Shown here: one piece after another, positions 1 through 6,948 of the stretch
Layout of the letters: each line of letters opens with the position of its first letter
Numbering within the stretch: the stretch's first letter is position 1
Assembly (NCBI GenBank): GCA_965653565.1
Contig: CBFHAI010000002.1
Span: 62,001 to 126,000, forward strand
Direction: 5' to 3'
Origin: JALCLA01 sp965653565
GTDB taxonomy: Bacteria > Pseudomonadota > Gammaproteobacteria > Xanthomonadales > Xanthomonadaceae
DNA length: 64,000 nt
Program-made: the position numbers and the translations under genes
The notes under the pieces: generated by a model
The model's input: the letters and a program-made list of their open reading frames with translations, nothing else
Told to the model about the DNA's origin: nothing
Database searches by the model: none

Positions 1-441
1 CCTGCGCTTGAACGCATCGAGCGCAGCTACAAACAATCGTGGCACTTCAAAGGCGACGCGAGTAACTACACGATTTCGGATTGCAATCGCCGGACTCGGG
101 ATGGCTCGCGCCTTGAACACGGGCAACGGGTGTGGTTCTTCGACCGCAAAGGCCGATGCAGGACTGGCACCGCCTACTACAACATCAACAACATGTGGTG
201 GGTCGCCTGCGGCAAGTTCGAACTGCGCAACTTGGCCTGCTTTGAGCTGCTCTCTGCGGCGCCCAGCGCGCCGCGGGCAAAGCAAAACACCAAGCTCGCC
301 ATCGAGGTGCTGTCTCGCCTCGTCGATGCATGTGTGAAGCGCGCTGATTTCGAGCGGGCAGCGCTGTTGCGCGATGTCCTCGCGCGTGAGCACGGCCATG
401 ACTTACGAGCGGCGGCGGTCGCCGTCCGGGAGGCCGCATGA
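1..441 (+). CDS. Hypothetical phage-type protein, N-terminus outside window
   Basis: The frame is open from base 1 to the TGA at 439-441, giving at least 146 residues, so the true start is upstream of the window. The middle is aromatic (YNINNMWWVACGKFELRN). The last third is helical, with the pattern RLVDACVKRADFERAALLRD, which resembles the UVR helical motif of UvrB/UvrC-type proteins (FE-x-A-x-x-R). That likeness is only a short pattern and does not assign a function. The stop overlaps the next ATG by 4 bp, which places it in the same transcript as the genes that follow. Confidence 0.6.
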   Translation, partial: PALERIERSYKQSWHFKGDASNYTISDCNRRTRDGSRLEHGQRVWFFDRKGRCRTGTAYYNINNMWWVACGKFELRNLACFELLSAAPSAPRAKQNTKLAIEVLSRLVDACVKRADFERAALLRDVLAREHGHDLRAAAVAVREAA

Positions 442-638
442 TTGCGCTGACCGACATGTACAACCGACAGGTTTTGATCCACCCCGATCAAATCGCGAGC
501 GTCACCGAGGCCGGAGCTAGTCAGGCTTGGCACGGAATCCGCTCAAACGTCCAGAAAGCCGTCGATGGTCGTTGGATTGAGGTCAAGGAAAGCGCCGACG
601 ACATTCGCTCGTTGCTCGACGCGGCAAGGGAGGCATGA
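438..638 (+). CDS. Small FlbD-like protein
   Basis: This protein has 66 residues. It follows the plan of the FlbD/swarming-motility small-protein family: an opening MIALTDMYNRQVLIHPDQI (family pattern: hydrophobic strand, N, x, NP/HPD, xI), then a strand ending WIEVKES followed by a helix (ADDIRSLLDAA). In flagellar operons FlbD is a small regulator, but many phages carry similar proteins of unknown role. No flagellar gene is nearby, so a flagellar function is unlikely. The ATG overlaps the preceding stop (ATGA), suggesting translational coupling. Confidence 0.65.
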   Translation: MIALTDMYNRQVLIHPDQIASVTEAGASQAWHGIRSNVQKAVDGRWIEVKESADDIRSLLDAAREA

Positions 639-641
639 GTC

Positions 642-908
642 ATGCCGAAGCGAATCCCCATCGCCGCAGCAAAACGTTTCGCCGAAGAACACGGCCTCCA
701 ACAGGTGATCGTGCTCGCGTGGGACGGCGAGCGGACGCACTGTGTCACCTACGGCAAGACGGCCAAGGACTGCGAGCAGGCCGCCGATGGTGGCAACAAA
801 TTGAAGCGCGCGCTCGGCTGGTCCGAAGAGCTTTGCAACACTAAGCCGGCTCGCGCTCATCGACGCAAGACGCATGGTTCCGCAGGGAACGAAGGCGGTG
901 GTGCGTGA
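642..908 (+). CDS. Hypothetical phage protein (MPKRIPIAAAK type)
   Basis: This protein has 88 residues and starts 3 bases after the preceding stop. It begins MPKRIPIAAAKRFAEEHG and continues QVIVLAWDGERTHCVTYGKT, then DCEQAADGGNKLKRALGW. To my recollection, this combination of an amphipathic helix, a strand with WDG and a second helix containing AADGGN recurs in small proteins of tailed phages. I know of no biochemical function. The basic, low-complexity C-terminus (ARAHRRKTHGSAGNEGGGA) may be disordered. It lies in the middle of the overlapping phage operon. Confidence 0.65.
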   Translation: MPKRIPIAAAKRFAEEHGLQQVIVLAWDGERTHCVTYGKTAKDCEQAADGGNKLKRALGWSEELCNTKPARAHRRKTHGSAGNEGGGA

Positions 909-1096
909 GCATCTGTCCGCACGACAAAGAGCCGTGCTGCGACGACCTCTGCTACGGCAGCGGATGCCTGCGCATGAACGGCTATCCGATGCTCCACCGC
1001 TGCGTGATCTGCGGTGGGTTGGAGGATGAAGAAAACCCCGACTGTGGATCGTGCTCTTGCGACGCAGACGAATTTCCCGACGAGGAATCGAAATGA
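905..1096 (+). CDS. Small cysteine-rich phage protein
   Basis: This protein has 63 residues. Its GTG start overlaps the previous stop by 4 bp (GTGA). It has nine cysteines, in motifs CPHDKEPCCDDLC and CVICGG plus CGSCSC, and one histidine near each group, which would suit one or two small zinc sites. The C-terminus is acidic. No family is recognised. Its support is the tight packing between two genes with the same overlap style rather than homology. Confidence 0.5.
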   Translation: MSICPHDKEPCCDDLCYGSGCLRMNGYPMLHRCVICGGLEDEENPDCGSCSCDADEFPDEESK

Positions 1097-1854
1097 CCCC
1101 CGACACTCCCCGCCCTGCGGCGCCTGCTGCGATTGAAACACTGCGCGAGCTTGCTGCTGATTTCACGGATAGCGACAGCGTTTCCTACTTCAATTCGTAC
1201 CACGGCAAACTGAAAGACATCGGCAGGCAGTTGAAGCAGTGCGCAGACGCGCTTGCCGCAGCACCCACCCCGCCAGCGGCGAGCGAGGGGGCGGATGGTG
1301 GCAGTGATGCGCTGATCGCAGAGCGCGCCAAAGGACGCGCAGAAGCTTACGCGCTGCTGCTGGCAATTCGCCCCGATGATTTCTGCGACCGCTTTTTCGG
1401 ATCGCATGCTGTCGGCGACACGGGCGATTTTGAGGACGAGTGGGAGCCAAAGAAACTCCGCGAATTCTTGCGCTGCGATGACTCCGCATGGAGGCTCACC
1501 GATCACGCCGAAGGCCTCATCTGGGAGCGCGCCGGATTGCTTGACGAAGCGCGCGCAACGAGTGAGCGTATCCAAAGTCACGACTTCTCAAAGCTGCTAT
1601 GGGATTGCGCCGCCGACAGCTTCGATGCCGAAGACATCCGCCAGCGCGCTCGTAACTTGATTTCCTGGGGGCCGGCCGATCCGGACATCGCCACCGCCAC
1701 GCCGGAAGCGGGGAAGGTGACTTGCAAAGAGTGCAACGGGCGCAAGTTCATCGTCCACGAAAGTGGCAGCGAGGGCGGATGTTATTACTGCGGCGGACGC
1801 GGTTACAAAACCTCTGCCATCGCAGCCGCTCACCCCGAGAGCGCGCCGGCATGA
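1093..1854 (+). CDS. Phage protein with a C-terminal DnaJ-like zinc finger
   Basis: This protein has 253 residues. The ATG at 1093 is chosen because it overlaps the preceding stop (ATGA), like its neighbours; an in-frame start 42 bases upstream would bury it in the previous gene. The N-terminal half is helical (ETLRELAADF and KLKDIGRQLKQCADAL), followed by a proline/alanine linker and an acidic middle region. Near the C-terminus is CKECNGRKF, then CYYCGGRGYK, two CxxC pairs with the CxxCxGxG style of DnaJ zinc-finger repeats. Such fingers in phage proteins usually bind zinc structurally; the role here is unknown. Confidence 0.65.
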   Translation: MTPDTPRPAAPAAIETLRELAADFTDSDSVSYFNSYHGKLKDIGRQLKQCADALAAAPTPPAASEGADGGSDALIAERAKGRAEAYALLLAIRPDDFCDRFFGSHAVGDTGDFEDEWEPKKLREFLRCDDSAWRLTDHAEGLIWERAGLLDEARATSERIQSHDFSKLLWDCAADSFDAEDIRQRARNLISWGPADPDIATATPEAGKVTCKECNGRKFIVHESGSEGGCYYCGGRGYKTSAIAAAHPESAPA

Positions 1855-2399
1855 GCGAGATTGTTCGCACGGCAGTGATGTCACCTTGCGAGGCATACCG
1901 GTTTCGCTTGTCTCGCGTGTGGTCAGACTTCTGGCCGCGATGCGCTTGGCTCATGCTCAACCCGTCGACCGCCGATGCCGAGAAGGACGACCCTACTATC
2001 CGGCGGCTGATCGCGTGGGCAGAGGCGTGGGGCTACGGCGGCATCGATGTCGTGAACGTATACCCGTTTCGCACGTCGAAGCCGGCGGAGCTGTGGCGCT
2101 GGCTCGCGCTCACCAACCGCGACGCTTCCGCTGCGCAAGCGATGGTCGACAACCTCGAACACGTTCGAGTGGTTGCCGCGGACTGCGCGCTTCGACTTGT
2201 CGGCTTCGGCTCCGAAGCGGGCGAGCGACAGCCACATGCGACGCGCACTGCACTTGATGTTTTTCGCGACGGCGCGTTCTGCCTCGGCAGCAACAGCAAA
2301 GGCTGGCCGTTGCACCCCATGGCGCGCGGCAAGATGCGCATTCCGAATCGCGCTCGCCCGATGGGGTGGCAATGGCCGGGGCAGGGGGCTACGCCTTGA
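1851..2399 (+). CDS. DUF1643 domain protein
   Basis: This protein has 182 residues, starting at the ATG at 1851 that overlaps the previous stop. It matches the DUF1643 pattern well: a CEAYRFRLSRVW opening (CRYxLxRxW in the family), then LMLNPSTADAEKDDPTIRR, then AWGYGGIDVVNVYPFRTSKP, and a later strand LVGFGSEAG where the family has a WG dipeptide. DUF1643 proteins are common in phages and genomic islands; I know of no proven activity, although the fold is sometimes compared to nucleotide-binding enzymes. Its 3' end overlaps the methyltransferase gene by about 30 bp, so the two are probably co-translated. Confidence 0.8.
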   Translation: MSEIVRTAVMSPCEAYRFRLSRVWSDFWPRCAWLMLNPSTADAEKDDPTIRRLIAWAEAWGYGGIDVVNVYPFRTSKPAELWRWLALTNRDASAAQAMVDNLEHVRVVAADCALRLVGFGSEAGERQPHATRTALDVFRDGAFCLGSNSKGWPLHPMARGKMRIPNRARPMGWQWPGQGATP

Positions 2400-3175
2400 T
2401 CGACCCTACCTACGCAACCGAGCGCGTCGCGCTCTTTCATCGTGAAGCGCTCGGGGTCATCCGCACGCTAGCTCCCGGCCTCATCGACACGACGCTAACC
2501 GATCCACCGTACAGCTCAGGCGGTCTGTTCCGCGGCGATCGGATGCAGAGCACCGAATCGAAGTACGTCAACAACGAGCACCGAGGGCATCACGCGAATT
2601 TCAGCGGGGACAATCGCGATCAGCGCAGCTACGGCTACTGGAGCACATTGTGGATGACGGAAGTTCTGCGCGCGACGCGGCCCGGCGGTCATCTGCTGGT
2701 GTTCACCGACTGGCGCCAGTTGCCGACGACGACGGACGCGGTTCAGGCCGCAGGATGGCTGTGGCGCGGCATCATTCCTTGGGACAAAACCGAAGCCGTG
2801 CGGCCGCAGCTCGGACGCTTTCGCGCTCAGGCGGAATACGTCGTTTGGGCGACACACGGCCCCATCGATGCTGCGGGCCCTGTACTGCCCGGCGTGTTTC
2901 GACATCGCGTCGATATCGGCGAGAAACTACACATGGCCGCCAAACCGGTCCCGCTGCTTTTCGATTTGCTCGGCTTGGCGAAGGGCACCGTTGCGGATTT
3001 CTTCATGGGCTCTGGAAGCACTGGCGTTGCAGCGCTGCAGCGTGGTCTGAACTTCATCGGCTGCGAGCAAGACCCCGCCCACTATCCGACTGCGGAAAGC
3101 GAGTTGCGCGCCGCCGAATCGCTCGGCCCGATGTTCGAGCGGCAGGTCGACATGCTCAGCGAAGGGGCTGCATAA
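2366..3175 (+). CDS. Beta-class DNA (N4-cytosine or N6-adenine) methyltransferase
   Basis: This protein has 269 residues from the GTG at 2366; the ATG at 2372 is an equally good start. The catalytic motif TDPPYSSGG (residues 45-53) comes before the SAM-binding motif DFFMGSGSTGVAAL (211-224), which is the beta-class order. HMAAKPVPLLFDLL (189-202) fits motif X, the conserved K-P helix upstream of the SAM motif. DPPY favours adenine-N6 or cytosine-N4 methylation. There is no partner restriction endonuclease nearby, so it is probably an orphan phage methylase used for protection from host restriction. Codon use and packing match the surrounding phage operon. Confidence 0.87.
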   Translation: MAMAGAGGYALIDPTYATERVALFHREALGVIRTLAPGLIDTTLTDPPYSSGGLFRGDRMQSTESKYVNNEHRGHHANFSGDNRDQRSYGYWSTLWMTEVLRATRPGGHLLVFTDWRQLPTTTDAVQAAGWLWRGIIPWDKTEAVRPQLGRFRAQAEYVVWATHGPIDAAGPVLPGVFRHRVDIGEKLHMAAKPVPLLFDLLGLAKGTVADFFMGSGSTGVAALQRGLNFIGCEQDPAHYPTAESELRAAESLGPMFERQVDMLSEGAA

Positions 3176-3655
3176 GTGGCCGCGCCTCGGACATGTCCGC
3201 TTTGCGAATGCATGGTCCGCGGAAGCTACTGCTGCGGAATCGACTTCACTGTTCGCCGCACGCCTTGGTGCATGACACCCGATCGCGTGAAGCTGGTCCA
3301 CGTCGTTGCGCGTTCACGAAAAGGGCTCGACGAAGAAACGTATCGCGATCGATTGCGAGCGGTTGGCGTCAGCAGCAGCCTTGAACTTTCGCGCGACCAA
3401 TTTTTCACCCTGCTCGATGGCTTGGCGAAGTTGAAAGACGCACCAGCCTGGATAGCGAAGGAAAGGAAACGACGCAATGGCGGATCCAGCAACATGGGCG
3501 GCAGGCATGCGAGTCAAGACGCCGCCGATCAGGGGCGAGGAAATCATCACCACGACGACGTCGATACCGTTCCGGTGGGGCCGGCTGGTCATGGTGACGC
3601 TGGCGGGCCTGCCGGGTTGGTGGGAGTGTCATCTGTTGAAGCGCCCGCCGCGTGA
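3176..3655 (+). CDS. GemA/DUF1018-like protein with a cysteine-rich N-terminus
   Basis: This protein has 159 residues. The GTG start directly follows the methyltransferase TAA. Residues 1-30 carry CPLCECMVRGSYCCG, a possible small zinc site. Residues 34-75 read TPDRVKLVHVVARSRKGLDEETYRDRL, then VGVSSSLELSRDQF, which is the DUF1018 (Mu gp16/GemA) signature: RxKLIH, LGLDxETYR, SSxxLSxxQ. GemA of phage Mu affects host gene expression and supercoiling. From about residue 100 the protein becomes low-complexity and histidine-rich while a different frame (3477-3707) looks protein-like, so the real C-terminus may be shorter or the region may be recombined. Confidence 0.6.
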   Translation: MAAPRTCPLCECMVRGSYCCGIDFTVRRTPWCMTPDRVKLVHVVARSRKGLDEETYRDRLRAVGVSSSLELSRDQFFTLLDGLAKLKDAPAWIAKERKRRNGGSSNMGGRHASQDAADQGRGNHHHDDVDTVPVGPAGHGDAGGPAGLVGVSSVEAPAA

Positions 3656-3707
3656 AGAGCCACCAACGTCAGCGGTTGGCGCTTTGCCCTCGGATGGTGA
3701 GCCATAG
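3477..3707 (+). CDS. Possible small phage protein overlapping two genes
   Basis: This frame has 76 residues. The ATG at 3477 is preceded by an A/G-rich ribosome-binding stretch (AAGGAAAGGAAA) about 9 bases upstream. The residues MADPATWAAGMRVKTPPIRG, followed by a hydrophobic segment with GWWEC, look more protein-like than the frame of the upstream gene that runs through the same bases. It also overlaps the 3' end of the convergent recombinase by 119 bp. No family is recognised. Sharing sequence with two other reading frames lowers confidence, and it could be a remnant of the junction. Confidence 0.35.
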   Translation: MADPATWAAGMRVKTPPIRGEEIITTTTSIPFRWGRLVMVTLAGLPGWWECHLLKRPPREEPPTSAVGALPSDGEP

Positions 3708-4650
3708 CGGCGCGCAATTGATTCAGATCGACGCCAAGATAAAGCGCCGTGGTGGACACATCGGCGTGGCCGAGCAGTTGAGCGATTGCAGTGATTGGGC
3801 ATCCGTTCCGCAGCAGCGCCGTCGCGAACGACGCGCGAAGCTCGTGCGGATAGTGACCTTGCCACGGTCGGCCAACGCGCTGCACCGCATGCCAGCCGGC
3901 GCGCTTGCCGAGCGCTTGCCAGATCCTGCGGTGGACGATTTCCCAGATGCTGCGGCCGTTCACGAGCCCGCGGCCGCTGCGCGCAAGCCACAGCGTCGAG
4001 AGCTTGCCGGGCCGGACCAGGCCGCGCGCATGGATGTAACCCTCGATGACGCCGTGCAGCTCAACGCTCAGCGGCGCGTAACGATCACGGCCACCTTTGC
4101 CGCGTACAAACAGGCTGCCGTCGTCGAGAACACAGCCCAGCTCGAGCCGCGCCATCTCGCCGGCCCGCAGACCGGTTTCGAACAACGTTCGAATGATCGC
4201 GTAGTCGCGAATGCCGGCGAATGTGTTCAAGGGCAGGGTGCCCAGCACTTCGCCAACCTGCTCGGGCGTCAGAAACCGAACGACGCGCTCGGGCGGCCGC
4301 CGCAGCCTCGGAAGTTTCGAATGTTCGCCGGTCGGCGCTTCGCCCAGGTCGGCCTGCAGTCGATAGAACGCCCGCAGTGCCTTGATCTGCAAATTAACGG
4401 TAGCGACCGCACAACGCTGCCGCAGGTGCGCGAGGAATTCGGACAGCCGACGTTCCTCAATGTGCCCGGGTGCGCCGCCTGCGAGCAGCCAGCGCCGCAC
4501 GGCACCCACATAGAGCCGGCGCGTGTCCGGCGCGCGATGCATTCCCCCCAAGGTGCGGTCGAACCGCGCCAGCGCACCTTGGTAGTCGATCGGCAATTCC
4601 GCATCCGCGGCGGCCGTGCCGGCAGTCTTACAATAAGTGCGTGGTATCAC
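3589..4650 (-). CDS. Tyrosine recombinase/integrase (XerC/D-like)
   Basis: This protein has 353 residues from a GTG start. The N-terminal SAM-like core-binding domain spans about 25-110 and the catalytic domain 125-315. The catalytic set is complete: R162 in ETGLRAGEM, K185 in GKGGRDR, H269 and R272 in HYPHELR, H295 in LLGHADVST, and nucleophile Y304 in TALYLGV. Length and layout match phage or island integrases and Xer proteins. It is transcribed towards the phage operon, and its 5' end faces a dif-like site 100 bp away. It may cut that site itself, or the element may rely on host XerCD. The C-terminal 40 residues are proline-rich and probably disordered. Confidence 0.9.
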   Translation of the reverse strand: MIPRTYCKTAGTAAADAELPIDYQGALARFDRTLGGMHRAPDTRRLYVGAVRRWLLAGGAPGHIEERRLSEFLAHLRQRCAVATVNLQIKALRAFYRLQADLGEAPTGEHSKLPRLRRPPERVVRFLTPEQVGEVLGTLPLNTFAGIRDYAIIRTLFETGLRAGEMARLELGCVLDDGSLFVRGKGGRDRYAPLSVELHGVIEGYIHARGLVRPGKLSTLWLARSGRGLVNGRSIWEIVHRRIWQALGKRAGWHAVQRVGRPWQGHYPHELRASFATALLRNGCPITAIAQLLGHADVSTTALYLGVDLNQLRAAMAHHPRAKRQPLTLVALHAAGASTDDTPTNPAGPPASP

Positions 4651-4749
4651 GGGTATCCGCCAAAAGCGGAACCCACGAGAGCGCTAGAATGCGTCGTAAC
4701 CCATTGTCAAAGAATGTATTTCTAACGGCCGTATAAAACGGACGATTGA

Positions 4750-4777
4750 AATTTACATAATAGACATTATGCGAACT
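4750..4777. other. dif-like Xer recombination site, probable element boundary
   Basis: Read on the minus strand, this 28-mer has the layout of a Gammaproteobacterial dif site. The left arm is AGTTCGCATAA, close to the XerC arm GGTGCGCATAA. The 6-bp centre is TGTCTA (E. coli: TGTATA). The right arm is TTATGTAAATT, close to the XerD arm TTATGTTAAAT. On the plus strand it contains TAGACATTATGCGAA, one base away from the attachment core I recall for Xanthomonas filamentous phages (TATACATTATGCGAA). Its place next to an integrase gene suggests it is the hybrid attachment site of an element inserted at dif, or the chromosomal dif itself. No second copy is visible in the window. Confidence 0.62.
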
Positions 4778-5014
4778 ATCTGGCATGCCCTGCGGCGCCG
4801 TCTACGTCGCATTTTCCAGCGGCGTACGCTGACCGCTGACAGGTCGACGCGCGCTGTTTGTCCTCCGCAGAGGAAGTCGCTTCTCCACAGCTTGAGATCA
4901 ACTGCGAGAAGAACCCGCACATCGAGCCGGTGCCGGACGGCGCCTGCTGGGTCATTCGACTGCAAGCCGGTTGGCAGCACCGCTTAGTTCGGACGCAAGG
5001 CCTCAAAGACCGCC

Positions 5015-5386
5015 ATGTCCCATCTGATTCTCCTTACCGCTCTTGTGCTCTATGCAATCGCGCTGCTGCTGGCACTGAGGAGCGTCGGCCTTGGATTCGT
5101 CCAAACGCTTGCGTCGGGTGTGATGACGATCGCGTTCGTCTGGAGCGCCCTCTATCTGGTTTACGTCTCGGACGTCTTGCATGCAGCGGGTCTCGTCGAG
5201 ATACCCGCTTCCGTTGCATCGGTTTCAGTGCCGTATGGGTGGCTCTGGCGCTACGCAGCCGAGAATGGCTGGGTTGTCGGCATCGTCTTTTACCTGTTCC
5301 TCTGGCTTGCGGCTGCGCTCATCCGGGTGCTGCAGCCGTCGTCCAACCATGCATCCAGGCGGAACCCGCCTAGCGGCTCGGCTTGA
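5015..5386 (+). CDS. Small three-helix membrane protein of unknown function
   Basis: This protein has 123 residues. Three hydrophobic helices are visible: about 4-21 (LILLTALVLYAIALLLAL), 31-51 (TLASGVMTIAFVWSALYLVYV region) and 84-106 (WVVGIVFYLFLWLAAALI region), with a polar serine/arginine-rich C-terminal tail. It is probably an inner-membrane protein. No family is recognised. The preceding 237 bp after the dif-like site contain no convincing gene. The lipoprotein gene starts 22 bp downstream on the same strand, so the two may be co-transcribed. Confidence 0.6.
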   Translation: MSHLILLTALVLYAIALLLALRSVGLGFVQTLASGVMTIAFVWSALYLVYVSDVLHAAGLVEIPASVASVSVPYGWLWRYAAENGWVVGIVFYLFLWLAAALIRVLQPSSNHASRRNPPSGSA

Positions 5387-5408
5387 TTCGGTAATCGGGA
5401 TAAGGACG

Positions 5409-6173
5409 ATGAAGGTGACGAAGCGTCCGCATTCGGTACGGCTGCCACTCGATGGATCTTGCGCCACTTGGCTTCATGACCGTCGTCGCTGTTTTCCGAG
5501 GCTGGCCTGGCCCATCTTCGCGGCCGCTTCCGCGCTGTCGGTGGGTGGCTGCGCGGAGGTGTCGGGCTCTCCCGAGCCACCCGCAAGCTTCGGCGAGACC
5601 CAGGTTCCGCTGTTCGGGTGCCCCGAGGTGGAGGGGGTGTACGCCTGGCCTCCAGACGCGGGCGAGTACTCCGGCCGGATCGCGAGCAACGTCGAGCCCT
5701 GGGCCGGAGGGCGCCCGGTGCCAGTGGGCCGGGGACCACGGCAGGTCTGGGTCGAGCTCGACGACGTGGATCGGATCGCCGTGCGCTCGCGGATCATCAA
5801 CCGCGATCCGCGCATCCGGACCGTGCTGGCGCAACAGTGGGCCTACACCGAGTACGACAACAGCGAGTACCGCTGCAGCGATGGCGCGATCGTGGTCGCG
5901 CCGGTGCCGATGGATACCGGGGAGGACTTCGGGGGTGAAGGCATCCGTCGCGGATTCCGGCTCTACGCGCTGGACGACGGTGCGCTCGCGGTGGGCATCC
6001 AGACCGTTGCCTATGGTCTCAAGGGCTCGCTGTTCTCCTGGGGTGGGCAGAGCTACGGCTCTTACGATCTACCCGACAAGACCTACTGGTCGTGGTCGCG
6101 GCTGGCGCGCCTGGGGCCGGGCGATCGCGAACCAGCTCCGATCGATGCGGGGTCTGCGCCCGGCGCGCGATGA
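5409..6173 (+). CDS. Putative lipoprotein of unknown function
   Basis: This protein has 254 residues. The ATG at 5409 is preceded by AAGGA at good spacing. The N-terminus is long and basic (arginines in HDRRRCFPR), followed by a hydrophobic stretch and a lipobox, LSVGGC, so a diacylglyceryl cysteine near residue 48 is likely. The mature part is polar and rich in beta-type strands (VWVELDDVDRIAVRSRI, then AIVVAPVPMDTGEDF), with two free-looking cysteines. No domain family is recognised. It probably sits in the periplasm on the inner or outer membrane. Nothing nearby indicates its role. Confidence 0.7.
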   Translation: MKVTKRPHSVRLPLDGSCATWLHDRRRCFPRLAWPIFAAASALSVGGCAEVSGSPEPPASFGETQVPLFGCPEVEGVYAWPPDAGEYSGRIASNVEPWAGGRPVPVGRGPRQVWVELDDVDRIAVRSRIINRDPRIRTVLAQQWAYTEYDNSEYRCSDGAIVVAPVPMDTGEDFGGEGIRRGFRLYALDDGALAVGIQTVAYGLKGSLFSWGGQSYGSYDLPDKTYWSWSRLARLGPGDREPAPIDAGSAPGAR

Positions 6174-6235
6174 GTGATGGGGCCGCTCCCCCTCGGTGGC
6201 CTGCGTTACCCGAGTGATGCCCTACTTTTGAGTGC

Positions 6236-6493
6236 GTGTCGAAGGCACAGGGTTTTCGGTTCCCAATGGGCGACGCGACGGCCGTCGGGTTCTTTACAAC
6301 CCTCGCCGTCCGTGCGCGCTCCGAAGATGAAGCAGTAGAAGCGGTGCGGTCAATGATTGTGGAACAAGGGGGCTGCACCAGCCATCTGGGTTGAAGCGGT
6401 GTGGCGGTCTCCTTGGTTCAAGAACGTGTTCCCTTCAAGAACGACGGGCACGTCTTCTACCCCGACAAGGAGGGCGGCGACGATGAGTCGTAG
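6236..6493 (+). pseudogene. Small ORF interrupted by one in-frame TGA
   Basis: From a GTG at 6236 the frame reads about 52 plausible residues (containing GFRFPMGDATAVGFFTTLAV and ARSEDEAVEAVRSMI). It meets TGA at 6392-6394, then continues in the same frame with another 32 plausible residues (VPFKNDGHVFYPDKEGGDDE) to a TAG at 6491-6493. Both halves have natural composition and need only a single base change, for example TGG to TGA, to be joined. The family is not recognised. It is most likely a nonsense-mutated small gene; readthrough of TGA is possible but unsupported. Confidence 0.4.
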
Positions 6494-6705
6494 CGGTTCG
6501 TCCAAGCCGAGGCTTCGCCGCGAGGCCCTGCACCCTCAGCTTGTTGGAGTTTCACAGGGCTAGCCGAAGGCATTCCTGCCCTACCCCCGATAACGGTCCC
6601 CAATCGCCCTGCCCCGACGTCGGCTCCCGGCCAGAAGCTGACCCAACGCCGTAAGCCAACTCGCGCGCCAAGGCGTACGCCGCTACGGGTCTCGTCGATG
6701 TAGCG

Positions 6706-6710
6706 AGCGG
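6706..6710. repeat. Left target-site duplication of the IS21 element (AGCGG)
   Basis: AGCGG directly precedes the terminal TGT of the element and is repeated exactly after its terminal CA at 9622-9626. IS21-family elements make short duplications of about 4-8 bp, so this fits. Confidence 0.8.
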
Positions 6711-6773
6711 TGTCAACGCCGACGTAAAGCTGACCCACTTAGCACCGTCTAGCCGATCGAATTCTGACCCACT
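6711..6773 (+). repeat. IS21 terminal repeats, istB-distal end
   Basis: The outer copy at 6711-6738 begins TGTCAACGCCGAC and ends TGACCCA. The inner copy at 6752-6773 reads GCCGATCGAATTCTGACCCA. They match, inverted, the two copies at 9569-9592 and 9594-9621. These are the transposase-binding repeats expected at an IS21 end. Confidence 0.8.
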
Positions 6774-6948
6774 GGTCGGCGGGTCGTGTGCGTGCGGTCG
6801 TTGTCTTTCGTTTTCTTTGGCGGACTGTCCACCTCCGCCCCGTATTTGCGTAATGCTCGGTGGCTCAGGCTCGCCAAGAAGCGCCTGACGTTTCGGCGGT
6901 CTCGGAAGGTCACGGCCCAATACGTTCCCCCTCTAGCTCTGGATACCC

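Larger units (their letters stand above)
1..4777. mobile_element. End of an integrated phage-like element (left part outside window)
   Basis: Eight or nine short plus-strand genes follow each other with 4-bp stop/start overlaps or no gap. They converge on a minus-strand tyrosine recombinase, and a dif-like 28-mer lies about 100 bp outside the recombinase start. The recognisable genes (FlbD-like, DUF1643, beta-class DNA methyltransferase, GemA/DUF1018-like) are typical phage accessory genes. No capsid, tail, terminase or replication gene is in the visible part, so this may be the edge of a prophage, an ICE or a satellite. The left boundary lies outside the window. The right boundary at the dif-like site is inferred from position; no second copy of the site is visible to prove it. 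Confidence 0.6.
6174..6710. other. Degenerate intergenic stretch left of the IS21 element
   Basis: No intact gene is seen in these 537 bases. The only protein-like signal is the interrupted frame at 6236-6493. From about 6540 to the IS boundary both strands are open in short frames of low plausibility. This looks like decayed mobile or accessory DNA rather than a regulatory region. Confidence 0.45.

Noticed and set aside
4778..5014. Possible small ORF starting with TTG at 4858 (NPHIEPVPDGACWVIRLQAG)
   Set aside because: The start is a TTG without a ribosome-binding site, and the frame soon runs into the membrane-protein gene with unnatural composition. It could be a remnant but cannot be supported.
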